NCBI GenBank assembly: GCA_023228325.1 | Contig: JALOBK010000002.1 | Span: 1 to 13,348 of the forward strand | DNA from: a bacterium | GTDB taxonomy: Bacteria; Auribacterota; UBA6266 | Direction of reading: 5' to 3' | DNA: 13,348 bases | Shown here: positions 1 through 8,029 of the stretch, piece after piece | Position numbering within the stretch: position 1 is the first letter of the stretch | Layout of the letters: the number at the start of each line of letters is the position of its first letter | Notes under the pieces: model-generated | Told to the model about the DNA's origin: nothing | Database searches by the model: none | What the model saw: the letters and a program-made list of their open reading frames with translations, nothing else | Translations under genes and position numbers: made by a program

Positions 1-1
1 G

Positions 2-70
2 GCTGATTGGTCGGGGGTGGGTGAATTTTGGGAGATTGTGAAATTTACTGCGGAGGTAAAATGCGATTGA
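2..70 (+). CDS. C-terminal end of an upstream gene (partial)
   Basis: A frame that is open from the left edge ends at TGA 68-70. It encodes 22 residues ending EVKCD and is rich in Trp, Phe and Val, as expected of folded protein. The stop lies 10 bases beyond the ATG of the next gene, an overlap like others in this window. The product cannot be identified from so short a piece. The alternative is that these bases are untranslated leader. Confidence 0.5.
   Translation, partial: ADWSGVGEFWEIVKFTAEVKCD
52..57 (+). promoter_or_regulatory. Ribosome binding site GGAGGT deciding the start at 61
   Basis: GGAGGT ends three bases before ATG 61. A longer in-frame version beginning at TTG 28 lacks a comparable site, so ATG 61 is preferred. 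Confidence 0.65.
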
Positions 71-474
71 AGGTAGGTGTTGTATTTGTTGAACCAAAAA
101 CTTTGCTGTTCATATCTAACGGCAAAATAGTTGGTTCGGTTTCAATGCATGATTTTGCTAGAGGCTGTAGACAAATTAAGATTCTTTTCTGTAAGAATAT
201 TAATTGTCTGAAAAATTACTACTATTTTAAATCTGCGTGTGGTACAACCATTGGGCTTCCAGACGAATTCGTCATCAATAGAATAGGGGGTATGTTTGAT
301 CCAGTTCTAGACAGAGTAGAAACAAAAGGAATTCAGTGTGATGGTTTGGATATTGAGATTGATAAAGTAAGTGTGGAAGTTCAATCTCATATTTACGAAG
401 AACATATAAAAGAAAAAGAAGAAGAAATTTCAACGGAAGGTGGTGAATTTTTAGATTCAGCAATACTATCATGA
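61..474 (+). CDS. Hypothetical phage protein with acidic tail
   Basis: This 137-residue protein is not recognised. The first ~75 residues look like a small beta-rich domain (alternating hydrophobics from LKVGVVFV, then GKIVGSVSM) and hold four cysteines at about 36, 44, 49 and 60, with a fifth at 93. The spacing does not form a clean CxxC pair, so metal binding is only a possibility. Residues ~112-127 are a charged Glu/Lys-rich helix. No signal peptide or membrane segment is visible. It overlaps the end of the preceding gene and is followed 25 bases later by the next start, so the genes are probably cotranscribed. Confidence 0.75.
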   Translation: MRLKVGVVFVEPKTLLFISNGKIVGSVSMHDFARGCRQIKILFCKNINCLKNYYYFKSACGTTIGLPDEFVINRIGGMFDPVLDRVETKGIQCDGLDIEIDKVSVEVQSHIYEEHIKEKEEEISTEGGEFLDSAILS

Positions 475-487
475 ATTATCAATGAAT

Positions 488-494
488 GGAGGAG
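488..494 (+). promoter_or_regulatory. Ribosome binding site GGAGGAG deciding the start at 500
   Basis: GGAGGAG lies five bases before ATG 500 and inside the extra codons that a start at ATG 482 would add. The ATG at 500 is therefore the better start. Confidence 0.7.
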
Positions 495-499
495 AAACA

Positions 500-1177
500 A
501 TGAGGAATGATTACAATTCATTTAAGGAAAAAGTAAACACAAACGCGAAAAGAAACAATTATATAGTTCTGGTGGATTCTCTTCCAGCCAGCACTCTTTC
601 TTACTTCAAGAAGAGATTGAGAGAAGATTTATCAGCAACCGTCTTCAGTGATCTCATATTCACAACTTCAAAAAAAGCATTGAAATTGCAGATGGATCGT
701 GATGGTTCTTTAAAAAAAGAAAATGAGAAATTCACTCTTAAAGAAGTGAAAGAAAAGAAAAAAGAAGAATCATTGCCATCAGAAGAATCAGGAAATGAAA
801 AGCTGATTCGAAATAACAAATTGTTGAAAGAGGAGGTGATTGAAACAAGGCGACTTGTTGACAAACTCGAAAAAGAGAAATTGAGAATTTTACAACGACT
901 GGATGATGCAGTTGAGCTTGGACTAAAACTGAAATGTGAAAGAGATGTTCTTCAAAAAAGTTATACCAAAATTAATGAGGAGATAACATCTCTAAAATCA
1001 CAGATCGAAAATTCAGATGCTAAAATGTTGATACTTTCCGGTATAATGGGAAAATGTCAATCATGCGGTCTTGAATCGAGTGGGGAGTTGATAAAAGACA
1101 TAATTGTCTTTAAGTGCAGGTGCGGGAGAAAAGAGTATAAGAATATCATAGACTCGGTTCTTAAATTAACATTTTAA
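500..1177 (+). CDS. Coiled-coil protein with C-terminal zinc ribbon
   Basis: The 225-residue product is not recognised as a named family. Three parts are visible. Residues ~1-70 form a mixed N-terminal domain containing YIVLVDSLP. Residues ~70-175 are highly charged and heptad-like, a predicted coiled coil with a Lys/Glu/Ser-rich linker near 85-100. Residues ~184-214 hold a zinc ribbon: KCQSCG (Cys 186, 189) and KCRCG (Cys 206, 208), i.e. CxxC...CxC. A long coiled coil ending in a zinc ribbon suggests an oligomeric adaptor or nucleic-acid-binding factor, but that is inference. The ATG at 482 would add six residues encoded by the SD itself. Confidence 0.8.
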   Translation: MRNDYNSFKEKVNTNAKRNNYIVLVDSLPASTLSYFKKRLREDLSATVFSDLIFTTSKKALKLQMDRDGSLKKENEKFTLKEVKEKKKEESLPSEESGNEKLIRNNKLLKEEVIETRRLVDKLEKEKLRILQRLDDAVELGLKLKCERDVLQKSYTKINEEITSLKSQIENSDAKMLILSGIMGKCQSCGLESSGELIKDIIVFKCRCGRKEYKNIIDSVLKLTF

Positions 1178-1196
1178 GAACTGGATAGGGGGAAAG

Positions 1197-1799
1197 ATGT
1201 GTCAGTTATCTGGGAAGTATTTGATAGATAACGGAAAAAGAATTCATTTCAATATCTTTTTTAAAGATATTGAAAAAGAATCTGTTGTTTATTTAGAGCT
1301 AGACCCCAGATATATGACCAATTCCGCGTATCATGAGTATGTTAATCTATTCATTAACATTCTTAACAATTTGAAAAAGACGGTATATTTAAACACAACT
1401 AACAAAACAAAAATATATAAGCCGTCAAATTCAAATGTAATAAAGAATGAGGGAACGGTGGCATTAGATTTAGGATCAAGAATAACTGGATTATATTTTG
1501 CTATCAATGGAAAATCGGAAGCTATTGAAACGCGAAATATAATAAAGTATATTGATTCCTATAATAATGTCGTTTTTGGAAGATATTCTGGTGGAGACAC
1601 ATTCATGAATTGTATTTATCTTTTGATATTGAATTATCTCAGTATCACAAAGAAAAAATATGATATTGTGAGTGAGGCTTATACCACCAATATTTCAAAA
1701 CGATATAACAAATATGCCACCAAAAAACAGCATGATGAAATAGCCGCGTATTTAATTTACAAGCGCTGGCTATATAAACATCAGGAGAAAAAGATCTAG
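1197..1799 (+). CDS. RuvC-like RNase H-fold nuclease (putative Holliday junction resolvase)
   Basis: This 200-residue protein has an unrecognised ~80-residue N-terminal region, then a RuvC-like core. The core opens with VALDLGSRITGLYFA at 88-102, matching the first RuvC strand (D-x-G-x-x-x-T-G) with Asp91 as the likely first metal ligand. Glu160 in IVSEAY fits the second acidic position. HDEIAAYLI at 179-187 resembles the final helix that carries the last catalytic acids (Asp180, Glu181), followed by small residues. In this superfamily the acids bind two Mg ions and cut branched DNA. T4-like phages need such an enzyme to debranch DNA before packaging, a role gp49 (a different fold) plays in T4. 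Function is inferred from motif order; a YqgF-like or other RNase H-fold member is the main alternative. An SD-like AGGGGGAAAG precedes ATG 1197, and the stop lies inside the terminator stem. Confidence 0.65.
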   Translation: MCQLSGKYLIDNGKRIHFNIFFKDIEKESVVYLELDPRYMTNSAYHEYVNLFINILNNLKKTVYLNTTNKTKIYKPSNSNVIKNEGTVALDLGSRITGLYFAINGKSEAIETRNIIKYIDSYNNVVFGRYSGGDTFMNCIYLLILNYLSITKKKYDIVSEAYTTNISKRYNKYATKKQHDEIAAYLIYKRWLYKHQEKKI

Positions 1800-1820
1800 G
1801 TTATCCTAGATCTTTTTTTT
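1788..1820 (+). terminator. Intrinsic terminator closing the first operon
   Basis: A perfect 13-bp inverted repeat (AAAAAGATCTAGG / CCTAGATCTTTTT) with a TTAT loop is followed by a run of eight T. The TAG stop of the RuvC-like gene (1797-1799) lies in the left arm. Confidence 0.9.
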
Positions 1821-1876
1821 CTCAAAAAAATAACAATTGCATTTCAAAAGAACAAAATATAAACGGAGGTGTATGG

Positions 1877-2365
1877 ATGTTTACAAAAGAAAAGAGCGGA
1901 AGATATGTTATTAAAGATATTAGAAAAATGATATCTATTCTTGATGAAGAAATGAATAAAGAAAAAACTATAAAGGTTGATTATACGCCAGATTCTTTTT
2001 TTAAATATAAAAAAGGAAATTCAGTAATTACACTTGGGTGCACTGATATTATGGGTAATCAGATTATAGATCCAGATGTTGCAACAGAAGAAATTATTTC
2101 AAAAGCAATTTTACACAGAATAACAAATTTATCTTCGTTCAAAGAAGCTGATCATATTTGGATTCATAGTGTCGATTTAATTCCATTTAAGGTTGAGGAT
2201 GAAACTAAACATAGATTGGAAGTATTCGGATTTATAAAACTTGAAAATGATTATTTTGAAAAACATATGTTGGATGAAAAACATCTTGAAGAAGAATATA
2301 GCAATGAGAAAGATAAAATGGTTAAAAAACTTGAGGAGGTTCTGAATGCTAAACGAAATGGATAG
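1877..2365 (+). CDS. Hypothetical protein, first gene of the replication operon
   Basis: 162 residues, family not recognised. The N-terminal ~135 residues look globular, with an apparent strand-rich stretch (NSVITLGCTDIMGNQII and IWIHSVDLIPFKV). The last ~30 residues are a Lys/Glu-rich helix. Start choice is supported by CGGAGGTG at 1864-1871, with seven bases between GGAGG and ATG 1877. The ATG at 1873 is out of frame and closes quickly. The 3' end overlaps the next gene by 20 bases, so the two are translationally coupled. Its place just ahead of clamp loader, primase and clamp suggests a replication-linked job, but nothing in the sequence states which. Confidence 0.8.
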   Translation: MFTKEKSGRYVIKDIRKMISILDEEMNKEKTIKVDYTPDSFFKYKKGNSVITLGCTDIMGNQIIDPDVATEEIISKAILHRITNLSSFKEADHIWIHSVDLIPFKVEDETKHRLEVFGFIKLENDYFEKHMLDEKHLEEEYSNEKDKMVKKLEEVLNAKRNG

Positions 2366-3005
2366 TCTTCTAAATCTTAAGAAATTTAAAGGAAGAAAAT
2401 TATCTTTTTTTGATGAACAAATTCAGAAATTAATTAAGTGTATTAGAAATTCTGATACTGAGTTTGATGCTAGAGAAGAATGGAAAGAATTCAAGAAAAT
2501 GTATATCAGCAATATTAGCAAAAGAAATCCATTTTTCTTGTTGAATTTAAATCATTTTATTGCTGATCTTAGTCTATTATTGGAAATGAAAAGGAAATAT
2601 TTTTTCAGTGAAGATGAAAAAATTTCAGACAACATAGAAGAAACAGCAGATACATATATTATCAAAATGTTTTTTATTTTAAATGAGTTAGTTGAAAAAT
2701 GTTTTATTAAAAACGAAATTGATGAAGGACAATTAATAAACGTTTTGGCATCATATAATTCTCTTGCTGTTAAATATCTCCAGGATGCTGAAACACAGAT
2801 GGGAAAAGATGTAATGAAACCATATATATTTTATTCTATTATTCAAGTGTCATTCACTGATTGGTATTCCACATATTGTGAAAGTCCACTTAAATGTATT
2901 GAAAAATATATTCCAAAAGAAGAAGAACCAAAAGAAACAGAAGAAACTAAAAATGAAGATATTTCTGAGAGTAAAGAAGAAAATAAAGAGGGAGTAATTG
3001 AATGA
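2346..3005 (+). CDS. Hypothetical alpha-helical protein upstream of clamp loader
   Basis: 219 residues, family not recognised. Composition is helical throughout (for example FFLLNLNHFIADLSLLLEMK), with no membrane segment or enzyme motif visible. The last ~30 residues are a low-complexity Glu/Lys tail (KEEEPKETEETK) that is probably disordered. GAGGAGGT at 2333-2340 sets ATG 2346 inside the end of the preceding gene. Its stop overlaps the clamp loader ATG (ATGA at 3002-3005), so the two products should be made in linked amounts. T4 encodes a small helical clamp loader subunit, gp62, beside gp44. This gene is a candidate for that role on size and position only, without sequence similarity I can confirm. 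Confidence 0.8.
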   Translation: MLNEMDSLLNLKKFKGRKLSFFDEQIQKLIKCIRNSDTEFDAREEWKEFKKMYISNISKRNPFFLLNLNHFIADLSLLLEMKRKYFFSEDEKISDNIEETADTYIIKMFFILNELVEKCFIKNEIDEGQLINVLASYNSLAVKYLQDAETQMGKDVMKPYIFYSIIQVSFTDWYSTYCESPLKCIEKYIPKEEEPKETEETKNEDISESKEENKEGVIE

Positions 3006-3961
3006 GCAATTTTTTTGAAACTAATTTATGGGTCGAAAAATATAGGGTAAATGCCGTCGATAAATTAGTTTTAGATGAGCGTACTAAAAATATGGCTCTG
3101 CAATGTTTGAATAATAAAATGATTCCAAATTTATTATTTTATGGTCCCCCAGGAACAGGAAAAACTTGTCTTGCTAGAATTTTATTAGACAATATTTTAG
3201 AAGAAAAAGATAATGCAATGATAATTAATGGTTCAGCAAATAGGGGAATCTCTTTGATGAGAGAAGAGATTCCTAATTTTTTATCTAGCCCTCCATTTGG
3301 ATTAGATAAAATAAAAATAATTTTTATAGATGAGTCAGATAATCTTACACTGGATGCACAAAAATCATTTAGACATTTAATAGAACACTATACAAACGTG
3401 GGAAGATATATTTTAACAACAAACACTGTCACTAATTTTCATGATGCAATTATTTCTAGATTTCAGATGTTTGAATTTAAACCATTGATGGACGATTTAA
3501 TTGTTTCTTTATGTTTTGACATATTAAAATCTGAAAAGATTGAATATCAAGATACAGAAGTTATTAGGGTTATTAAATTATTCATGCCAGATATTAGAAA
3601 AATATTAAATACACTTCAGTCATACACCAGTGATTCTAAGCTTAAATTACCATCTATTGGAGATTTAATTCCAATTGAAACTACAATATATAGTTTGACA
3701 TCCGATATTTTCAAAACATATATGGAAAAAGATCCCAGATGTCAACAGTCAATTAATAAACTCCAGGAACTATTAATGAGAAAAGATATTAATTACGTTA
3801 ATATTTATGAAAATATATTTTATAATAACAAAATATACCCGGTATGTAAAGTCCTATCAAATAAATATTGCAATAATTTAAATATGGTTTCTTCTCAGGC
3901 TATGCATTATATGGCTTTTATTTATGAATCAATAGAAGCATTGAAGGATTTAAAAACATGA
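3002..3961 (+). CDS. Clamp loader ATPase subunit (RFC / T4 gp44-like AAA+)
   Basis: This 319-residue AAA+ ATPase is the motor of the sliding clamp loader. It begins with the RFC signature LWVEKYR (9-15), then has Walker A GPPGTGKT (48-55), Walker B IIFIDESD (106-113), sensor 1 LTTN (138-141) and the SRF motif with the arginine finger Arg153, which acts on the ATP of the neighbouring subunit. The C-terminal ~110 residues correspond to the helical collar that holds the pentamer together. Length matches T4 gp44 (319 residues). The ATG overlaps the preceding stop, and its own stop overlaps the primase ATG (3958-3961). The complex would open and load the clamp encoded at 5377-6123. Identification is firm; the exact subunit composition is not visible. 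Confidence 0.95.
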   Translation: MSNFFETNLWVEKYRVNAVDKLVLDERTKNMALQCLNNKMIPNLLFYGPPGTGKTCLARILLDNILEEKDNAMIINGSANRGISLMREEIPNFLSSPPFGLDKIKIIFIDESDNLTLDAQKSFRHLIEHYTNVGRYILTTNTVTNFHDAIISRFQMFEFKPLMDDLIVSLCFDILKSEKIEYQDTEVIRVIKLFMPDIRKILNTLQSYTSDSKLKLPSIGDLIPIETTIYSLTSDIFKTYMEKDPRCQQSINKLQELLMRKDINYVNIYENIFYNNKIYPVCKVLSNKYCNNLNMVSSQAMHYMAFIYESIEALKDLKT

Positions 3962-4923
3962 TATACACTAAGGAAGTTCTGGATATATTTAATAACAATT
4001 TAAATATTGTTCAGGATAAACAAAATCATTTTATAGCTAGGTGTTTTTATTGTGGAGATTCTAAGAAGCACAAATCAAAAGCGCATTTATATGTTTCAAA
4101 AGTTAAACCAGTTTTTAGGTGTGTTAGATGTGAAGAAAGTGGGAGAATAGAAAAATTAATATTTGATATAACAGGGGTTAGAAAAAGATTAACCAGCATA
4201 ATTAATAAAGAAAATCTAAAAGATTTAAATTCAAATGTTGATGAAACATATATACACAGAAATTTTAAAAAAGAATTATTGATTCCAAAACAGAATCCAG
4301 AAATGTTTGATATCAAATTTAAATATCTGCAAGACAGATTTGCATCTAATAAAATTTTTGATATGTTGAATGAAAACATAATATATGATATTAAAGAATT
4401 TGCATTGGCGAATAATATTAAGATAAATAAAAGAAAGTTATTTAACTATTTTCAAGATAAATTTGTTGGGTTTTTGACATATAATAAAAGTTTAATGATA
4501 TTGAGGAATACAGATACTAGCTCGGATTTTAGATATTATATATGGAAATTTGGTGATATAATGAATGATTTTTTTATGATAGATAATTTAAAAGAGGAAA
4601 AAGATAATATTAATCTGGTTATATCCGAGGGTGTATTTGATATTCTTAATTGTTATCATCACGAGGATAAATTTGATTTATATACTATGGCATCGGGAAA
4701 ATTATTCAGTAGAGCTATTAAATTTACAATGATTGAGAAGTGCATTGCACATTTTAACAAGATAATAATTTTATCAGATGACGATGTTCATCTGAATTTT
4801 TACAAACAGAATTTGCTTAAATTTAAAAATGTGAGTAATGTTATGCAAATTTGGTACAACAAAAATGGAAAAGATTTTGGACAAAAAAATAAGGTTGACA
4901 AAGTTATATTAAATTTGAAATGA
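3958..4923 (+). CDS. DNA primase with CHC2-like zinc finger and TOPRIM domain
   Basis: 321 residues. The N-terminal zinc finger has CFYCGDSKKHKSKAHLYV with Cys29 and Cys32, then FRCVRCEESG with Cys55 and Cys58. This is a four-cysteine DnaG/T4 gp61-type template-reading finger, and the lysine-rich turn between the pairs is typical. The TOPRIM catalytic core shows VISEGVFDIL (Glu224) and IIILSDDDVH (Asp274-276), the conserved Glu and DxD metal-binding acids. A closing NGKDFGQ (303-309) fits the usual TOPRIM downstream loop. The enzyme would lay down RNA primers for lagging-strand synthesis. No helicase domain is fused, so it is a stand-alone primase as in T4. The ATGA overlap with the clamp loader indicates translational coupling. 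Confidence 0.9.
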   Translation: MIYTKEVLDIFNNNLNIVQDKQNHFIARCFYCGDSKKHKSKAHLYVSKVKPVFRCVRCEESGRIEKLIFDITGVRKRLTSIINKENLKDLNSNVDETYIHRNFKKELLIPKQNPEMFDIKFKYLQDRFASNKIFDMLNENIIYDIKEFALANNIKINKRKLFNYFQDKFVGFLTYNKSLMILRNTDTSSDFRYYIWKFGDIMNDFFMIDNLKEEKDNINLVISEGVFDILNCYHHEDKFDLYTMASGKLFSRAIKFTMIEKCIAHFNKIIILSDDDVHLNFYKQNLLKFKNVSNVMQIWYNKNGKDFGQKNKVDKVILNLK

Positions 4924-4936
4924 AAATGGAGTTTAT

Positions 4937-5380
4937 ATGAAATTGGAAACTGTAACATTTTTTTCTTTGGATGAGGAATTATCCAAAAAGCTAAATGTAT
5001 TTTTTACTTCTAGGCTGTATAAGAAAAATGAATTATACTTGAAAAAATTTAAGGATACTTTGGAATTAAAAGAATTCTTAGACAAAACATGTCTAGAAGG
5101 AAACATGGTTTATTTCTTTAATATTGGTAAAAAGTTATATGTAATCTTAAACGATATCACCACCTTCAAAGTATTATCAACTCTAGTATCTATATGTGGG
5201 TATCATAAAATAAATTTAAAGTATTTTAATTCTTGGGAAAATCTGGTTATAATGGAAGTTACCAATTCTGACAGAGAACTTGTTTTTTATAAAGATTTTT
5301 CTGTTAATATTTATTCATCTGATTTTATGAATAAATTATTTTTTTATGTCATTCCTAAAAAGAAGAGGAGAAGGAAATGA
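4937..5380 (+). CDS. Hypothetical small protein between primase and clamp
   Basis: 147 residues, family not recognised. Alternating hydrophobic stretches (MVYFFNIGKKLYVIL, ENLVIMEVT) suggest a compact alpha/beta domain. The C-terminus is strongly basic (PKKKRRRK), which could contact nucleic acid. GGAG at 4928-4931 precedes ATG 4937 by five bases. Its TGA overlaps the ATG of the clamp gene (ATGA 5377-5380), so output of the two is linked. Location inside a replication operon makes an accessory replication role likely, for example a small clamp loader subunit or DNA-binding factor, but this is inference. Confidence 0.8.
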   Translation: MKLETVTFFSLDEELSKKLNVFFTSRLYKKNELYLKKFKDTLELKEFLDKTCLEGNMVYFFNIGKKLYVILNDITTFKVLSTLVSICGYHKINLKYFNSWENLVIMEVTNSDRELVFYKDFSVNIYSSDFMNKLFFYVIPKKKRRRK

Positions 5381-6123
5381 AAGTAAATCTATCCAATTAT
5401 AGGGTTTTTTTAAGTTATATTGACTCTATAACAAATTTATTTACGGACATAGATATTAGAAATAATGAACTGTCCCAACTATCTAGTGATAAATCAACGA
5501 TAGTATACGGAAATCTTTCAAGTGTTTTTCCGGAACCGTTGGATTTAAGATTAGTTTCAATTAAGAGTAAATTGCCGCTATTAAAAATGTTTGAAAAATC
5601 TTTTAATGGTGATGATTCAATTTCAGTATCTTGCGCTGATAATAATGTTAAAATTAGTGATACCAGTAGTGAAATAACTCTAAGACAAGCATCTCCTGAA
5701 TTTATTAATAATCAATATTTGAGTATTGATGAGATTAAAAGAAAATTAATAATTGAAGAAGATAAAGATGAAATTTTGAGTGTTATTCTTAGCTCGACAA
5801 TTTTGGATAGAATAAATACTATATCTCATAATTTCAATTCTATGAATTTAGATTTCAATATTGAAAATAAAAAATGTGGAATTCATTTGGTATCTAGTGA
5901 AAAAACAGATCGAGCCACAATTATAAATGATTTGGATTGCGTCACTGATAAAAAATTACAGATAACATTTAGTGTTATCCCATTTCAAACAAAGTTTGAT
6001 GGCATCATTGATACTAAGTTATATTACAAAGAAATAGAGGGGAAAAGGATTTCTATAATGAAATTAAATACGAACTTAAAGGGTATAGACACATCCGTGT
6101 ATATCAAGGGGACTATAATTTAG
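5377..6123 (+). CDS. Probable sliding clamp (T4 gp45-like)
   Basis: 248 residues, near the 228 of T4 gp45. No catalytic motif is present, as expected for a clamp. The stretch around residues 58-108 follows the gp45 pattern: a hydrophobic helix LPLLKMF, then an acidic turn (NGDDSISVS), then NVKISDTSSEITLR, resembling the gp45 'GNIKIADARSTI' strand pair. The C-terminal half repeats a comparable strand-rich layout, consistent with a two-domain trimeric ring. The call also rests on context: the clamp loader and primase are immediately upstream. A trimeric ring would encircle DNA and tether the polymerase and the FEN nuclease encoded next. AAGGA sits just before the ATG, which overlaps the previous stop. 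Recognition is by pattern, so moderate certainty. Confidence 0.7.
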   Translation: MKVNLSNYRVFLSYIDSITNLFTDIDIRNNELSQLSSDKSTIVYGNLSSVFPEPLDLRLVSIKSKLPLLKMFEKSFNGDDSISVSCADNNVKISDTSSEITLRQASPEFINNQYLSIDEIKRKLIIEEDKDEILSVILSSTILDRINTISHNFNSMNLDFNIENKKCGIHLVSSEKTDRATIINDLDCVTDKKLQITFSVIPFQTKFDGIIDTKLYYKEIEGKRISIMKLNTNLKGIDTSVYIKGTII

Positions 6124-6124
6124 A

Positions 6125-7321
6125 ATGAGATATAATTTTTTCAATTATTATCTTAAATATAATATTACAGAAAATTTTATTAAAGAATACGAAAAATATT
6201 ATGATACCAATGTGCATTCTGTGTATATTTTTTTAGATTTACAGAATTGTTTAAAGGCACAATTTTATGATGACGTTATTTTAAATATGTATCAGCTAGC
6301 AAAATATAAAGAAAAATCAATGCCTGTAGTATATGATGTGTTGATGTTCATTTCGAGAACTAGAGAATGGTTTGATAGTAAAAATATCAAATCATTCTTT
6401 ATTTTTTATTGGGATGAGGGTGCATCACTTTATCATAGGCATATTGATAAAACATATAAAGAAAATAGACTCATTACTAAAAGCAACCTTCCCATCGTTA
6501 AATTTGAAAGTGGAAAGTCTGTTTTAAAATTTCAAAAAAGACTTTTAAATGAAATTGCTGGAAATTTAAAGAATGTGAAAACTATTTTATCAAAAGATAT
6601 TGATTCTGATTTTGTGCCATATTTTGTGCTCAAGGAAAATCCAAATTTATTAGAAGATAAAGGAATTATGAATCTTTTATTTACAACGGATCACGATATG
6701 TATCAGGCAACGAAATTAGGAACAAATGTTTTTCAATATTTTAAAACAAATAAGGATTCTATTTTTTTGTCTTCAAAAATGATATTGAGTGCATTGCTTG
6801 ATAAACCAATATCTGATATATCTCAAAATAATTGGTTTAATGATATATTTACTCTTGGTGGATGTAGAGGTGACAACATATCCAGTGTTTGGAAAAGATG
6901 TGGATGGAAAACAATTTATGATATGTTTTTAAAATTAAAAGACGTTGGTATTGATTTTGAAGAACATAGAAAAAAAGTAATGTGTGGTGAACAAACCCAA
7001 ATAGAAGTAAAAAATATAAAAAATATTAGTGTGATTAAAAAAATATCAGAGTTTAATGATATTGATAGTGGATTACAAACTAGATGGAAAAATAATATAT
7101 TTTTAATGGATTTTGAAATAATGTATAAATATTTCAAAAACGATATAAAAAATAGCAATATTAATTTGACATGGGAATTTAAAAAAGGGATAATAGAAAA
7201 AACTAAAGATGCTATAAATTTCAATAATAAATTAAAATATGATGAATTATTAGAAATAATGGATAATTATCATGACAATGAGAAATTGGAAAATATATGT
7301 ACAAATCTCTGTGAGGTGTAA
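6125..7321 (+). CDS. FEN/PIN-type 5'-3' nuclease (T4 RNase H-like)
   Basis: 398 residues with the ordered acidic motifs of the flap endonuclease family. FLDLQN (Asp38) forms the first metal site. IFYWDEGASLYHRHIDKTYKENR (93-115) has Asp97 followed by the basic arch residues. DIDSDF (158-163) occupies the EADD position. LFTTDHDMYQ (185-194, Asp189 and Asp191) matches the T-x-D-x-D-x-x-Q pattern. FTLGGCRGDNISSV (242-255, Asp250) is the helix-three-turn-helix entry, GxxGDN. These enzymes remove RNA primers and 5' flaps from Okazaki fragments. The C-terminal ~120 residues are Lys/Asn-rich and not recognised. ATG 6125 follows the clamp stop by one base; GGGGA upstream is a weak, distant SD, so coupling to the clamp is likely. 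Confidence 0.88.
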   Translation: MRYNFFNYYLKYNITENFIKEYEKYYDTNVHSVYIFLDLQNCLKAQFYDDVILNMYQLAKYKEKSMPVVYDVLMFISRTREWFDSKNIKSFFIFYWDEGASLYHRHIDKTYKENRLITKSNLPIVKFESGKSVLKFQKRLLNEIAGNLKNVKTILSKDIDSDFVPYFVLKENPNLLEDKGIMNLLFTTDHDMYQATKLGTNVFQYFKTNKDSIFLSSKMILSALLDKPISDISQNNWFNDIFTLGGCRGDNISSVWKRCGWKTIYDMFLKLKDVGIDFEEHRKKVMCGEQTQIEVKNIKNISVIKKISEFNDIDSGLQTRWKNNIFLMDFEIMYKYFKNDIKNSNINLTWEFKKGIIEKTKDAINFNNKLKYDELLEIMDNYHDNEKLENICTNLCEV

Positions 7322-7326
7322 AAGTT

Positions 7327-8025
7327 ATGTTATCAAAACAAAAGACATTGCGTTATATAAAAAATACTCTTGCGCTTCCATTTAATAAAATCGAATTGAC
7401 AGATGATAAAATTTGGGAGTATCTAATTGATTTTACTATACCGGAATTTAGTTCATATTGGCCGGATAAAAGAATAATTGGATATAATTTCACCGATCTT
7501 ACAAATCACGCAATGGTTCCGTATAATTATTATTTTAGAGATCCAGAGGGAAATTCAGTTCTTTCTGTTCTTGAAATAATACCATCTCACGATGTGGTTG
7601 TTCAAAAACATCCATATATTGGGATTTTAAATTTTGAGCAATCTGTTCCATATGTTGAAAGTATCGAGGAAGCCGGATTGATGTATAGATTTGGGTATTA
7701 CACTTTTTCTTTTGAATTTATACATCCAAATATTATTCGTGTTTCTGGAGCAATTCCTACAACTAGTGCAATAATATATGAACGTGTTCACCCATCTGAT
7801 CTTTATACCATTGATGGACATATGGAAAAATATTTCTTAAAATTTTGTTTAGCGGATATAAAAATACTGCTTGGAAATATTAGAACCAAGTTCCAGAACT
7901 TGACAACGCCATATGGTGAGATACCAATTAATGCTGGTATAAAGGATGAGGGTATGACAGAAAAAAGAGAGGTTATCGAAATATTGGATACTAAAGTTCC
8001 TAACCTTACGATTGTTTACGGATAA
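7327..8025 (+). CDS. Conserved phage protein, probably virion structural
   Basis: 232 residues with no enzyme motif, signal peptide or membrane helix. It opens with a basic helix (LSKQKTLRYIKNTLALP), then an aromatic-rich beta region (SYWPDKRIIGYNF, VPYNYYFRDPEGN), and near 177-200 has EKYFLKFCLADIKILLGNIRTK followed by TTPYGEIPIN. I associate this arrangement with uncharacterised neck or baseplate-type structural proteins of large myophages, a recollection of pattern rather than a confirmed match. Its position next to an amidase and a tail-fibre-like gene supports a structural role. GAGGTG at 7312-7317 lies nine bases before the ATG. It marks the switch from replication to virion genes without a terminator between them. 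Confidence 0.75.
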   Translation: MLSKQKTLRYIKNTLALPFNKIELTDDKIWEYLIDFTIPEFSSYWPDKRIIGYNFTDLTNHAMVPYNYYFRDPEGNSVLSVLEIIPSHDVVVQKHPYIGILNFEQSVPYVESIEEAGLMYRFGYYTFSFEFIHPNIIRVSGAIPTTSAIIYERVHPSDLYTIDGHMEKYFLKFCLADIKILLGNIRTKFQNLTTPYGEIPINAGIKDEGMTEKREVIEILDTKVPNLTIVYG

Positions 8026-8029
8026 TTAG

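Noticed and set aside
1837..1863. Promoter TTGCAT-15 bases-TATAAA before the replication operon
   Set aside because: Short spacer, weak -35, and the predicted start would fall inside the SD. A phage-specific promoter here remains possible.
5357..5380. Basic KKKRRRK tail as a targeting signal
   Set aside because: A bacterial phage has no nucleus in the usual sense; general nucleic-acid contact is a simpler reading.
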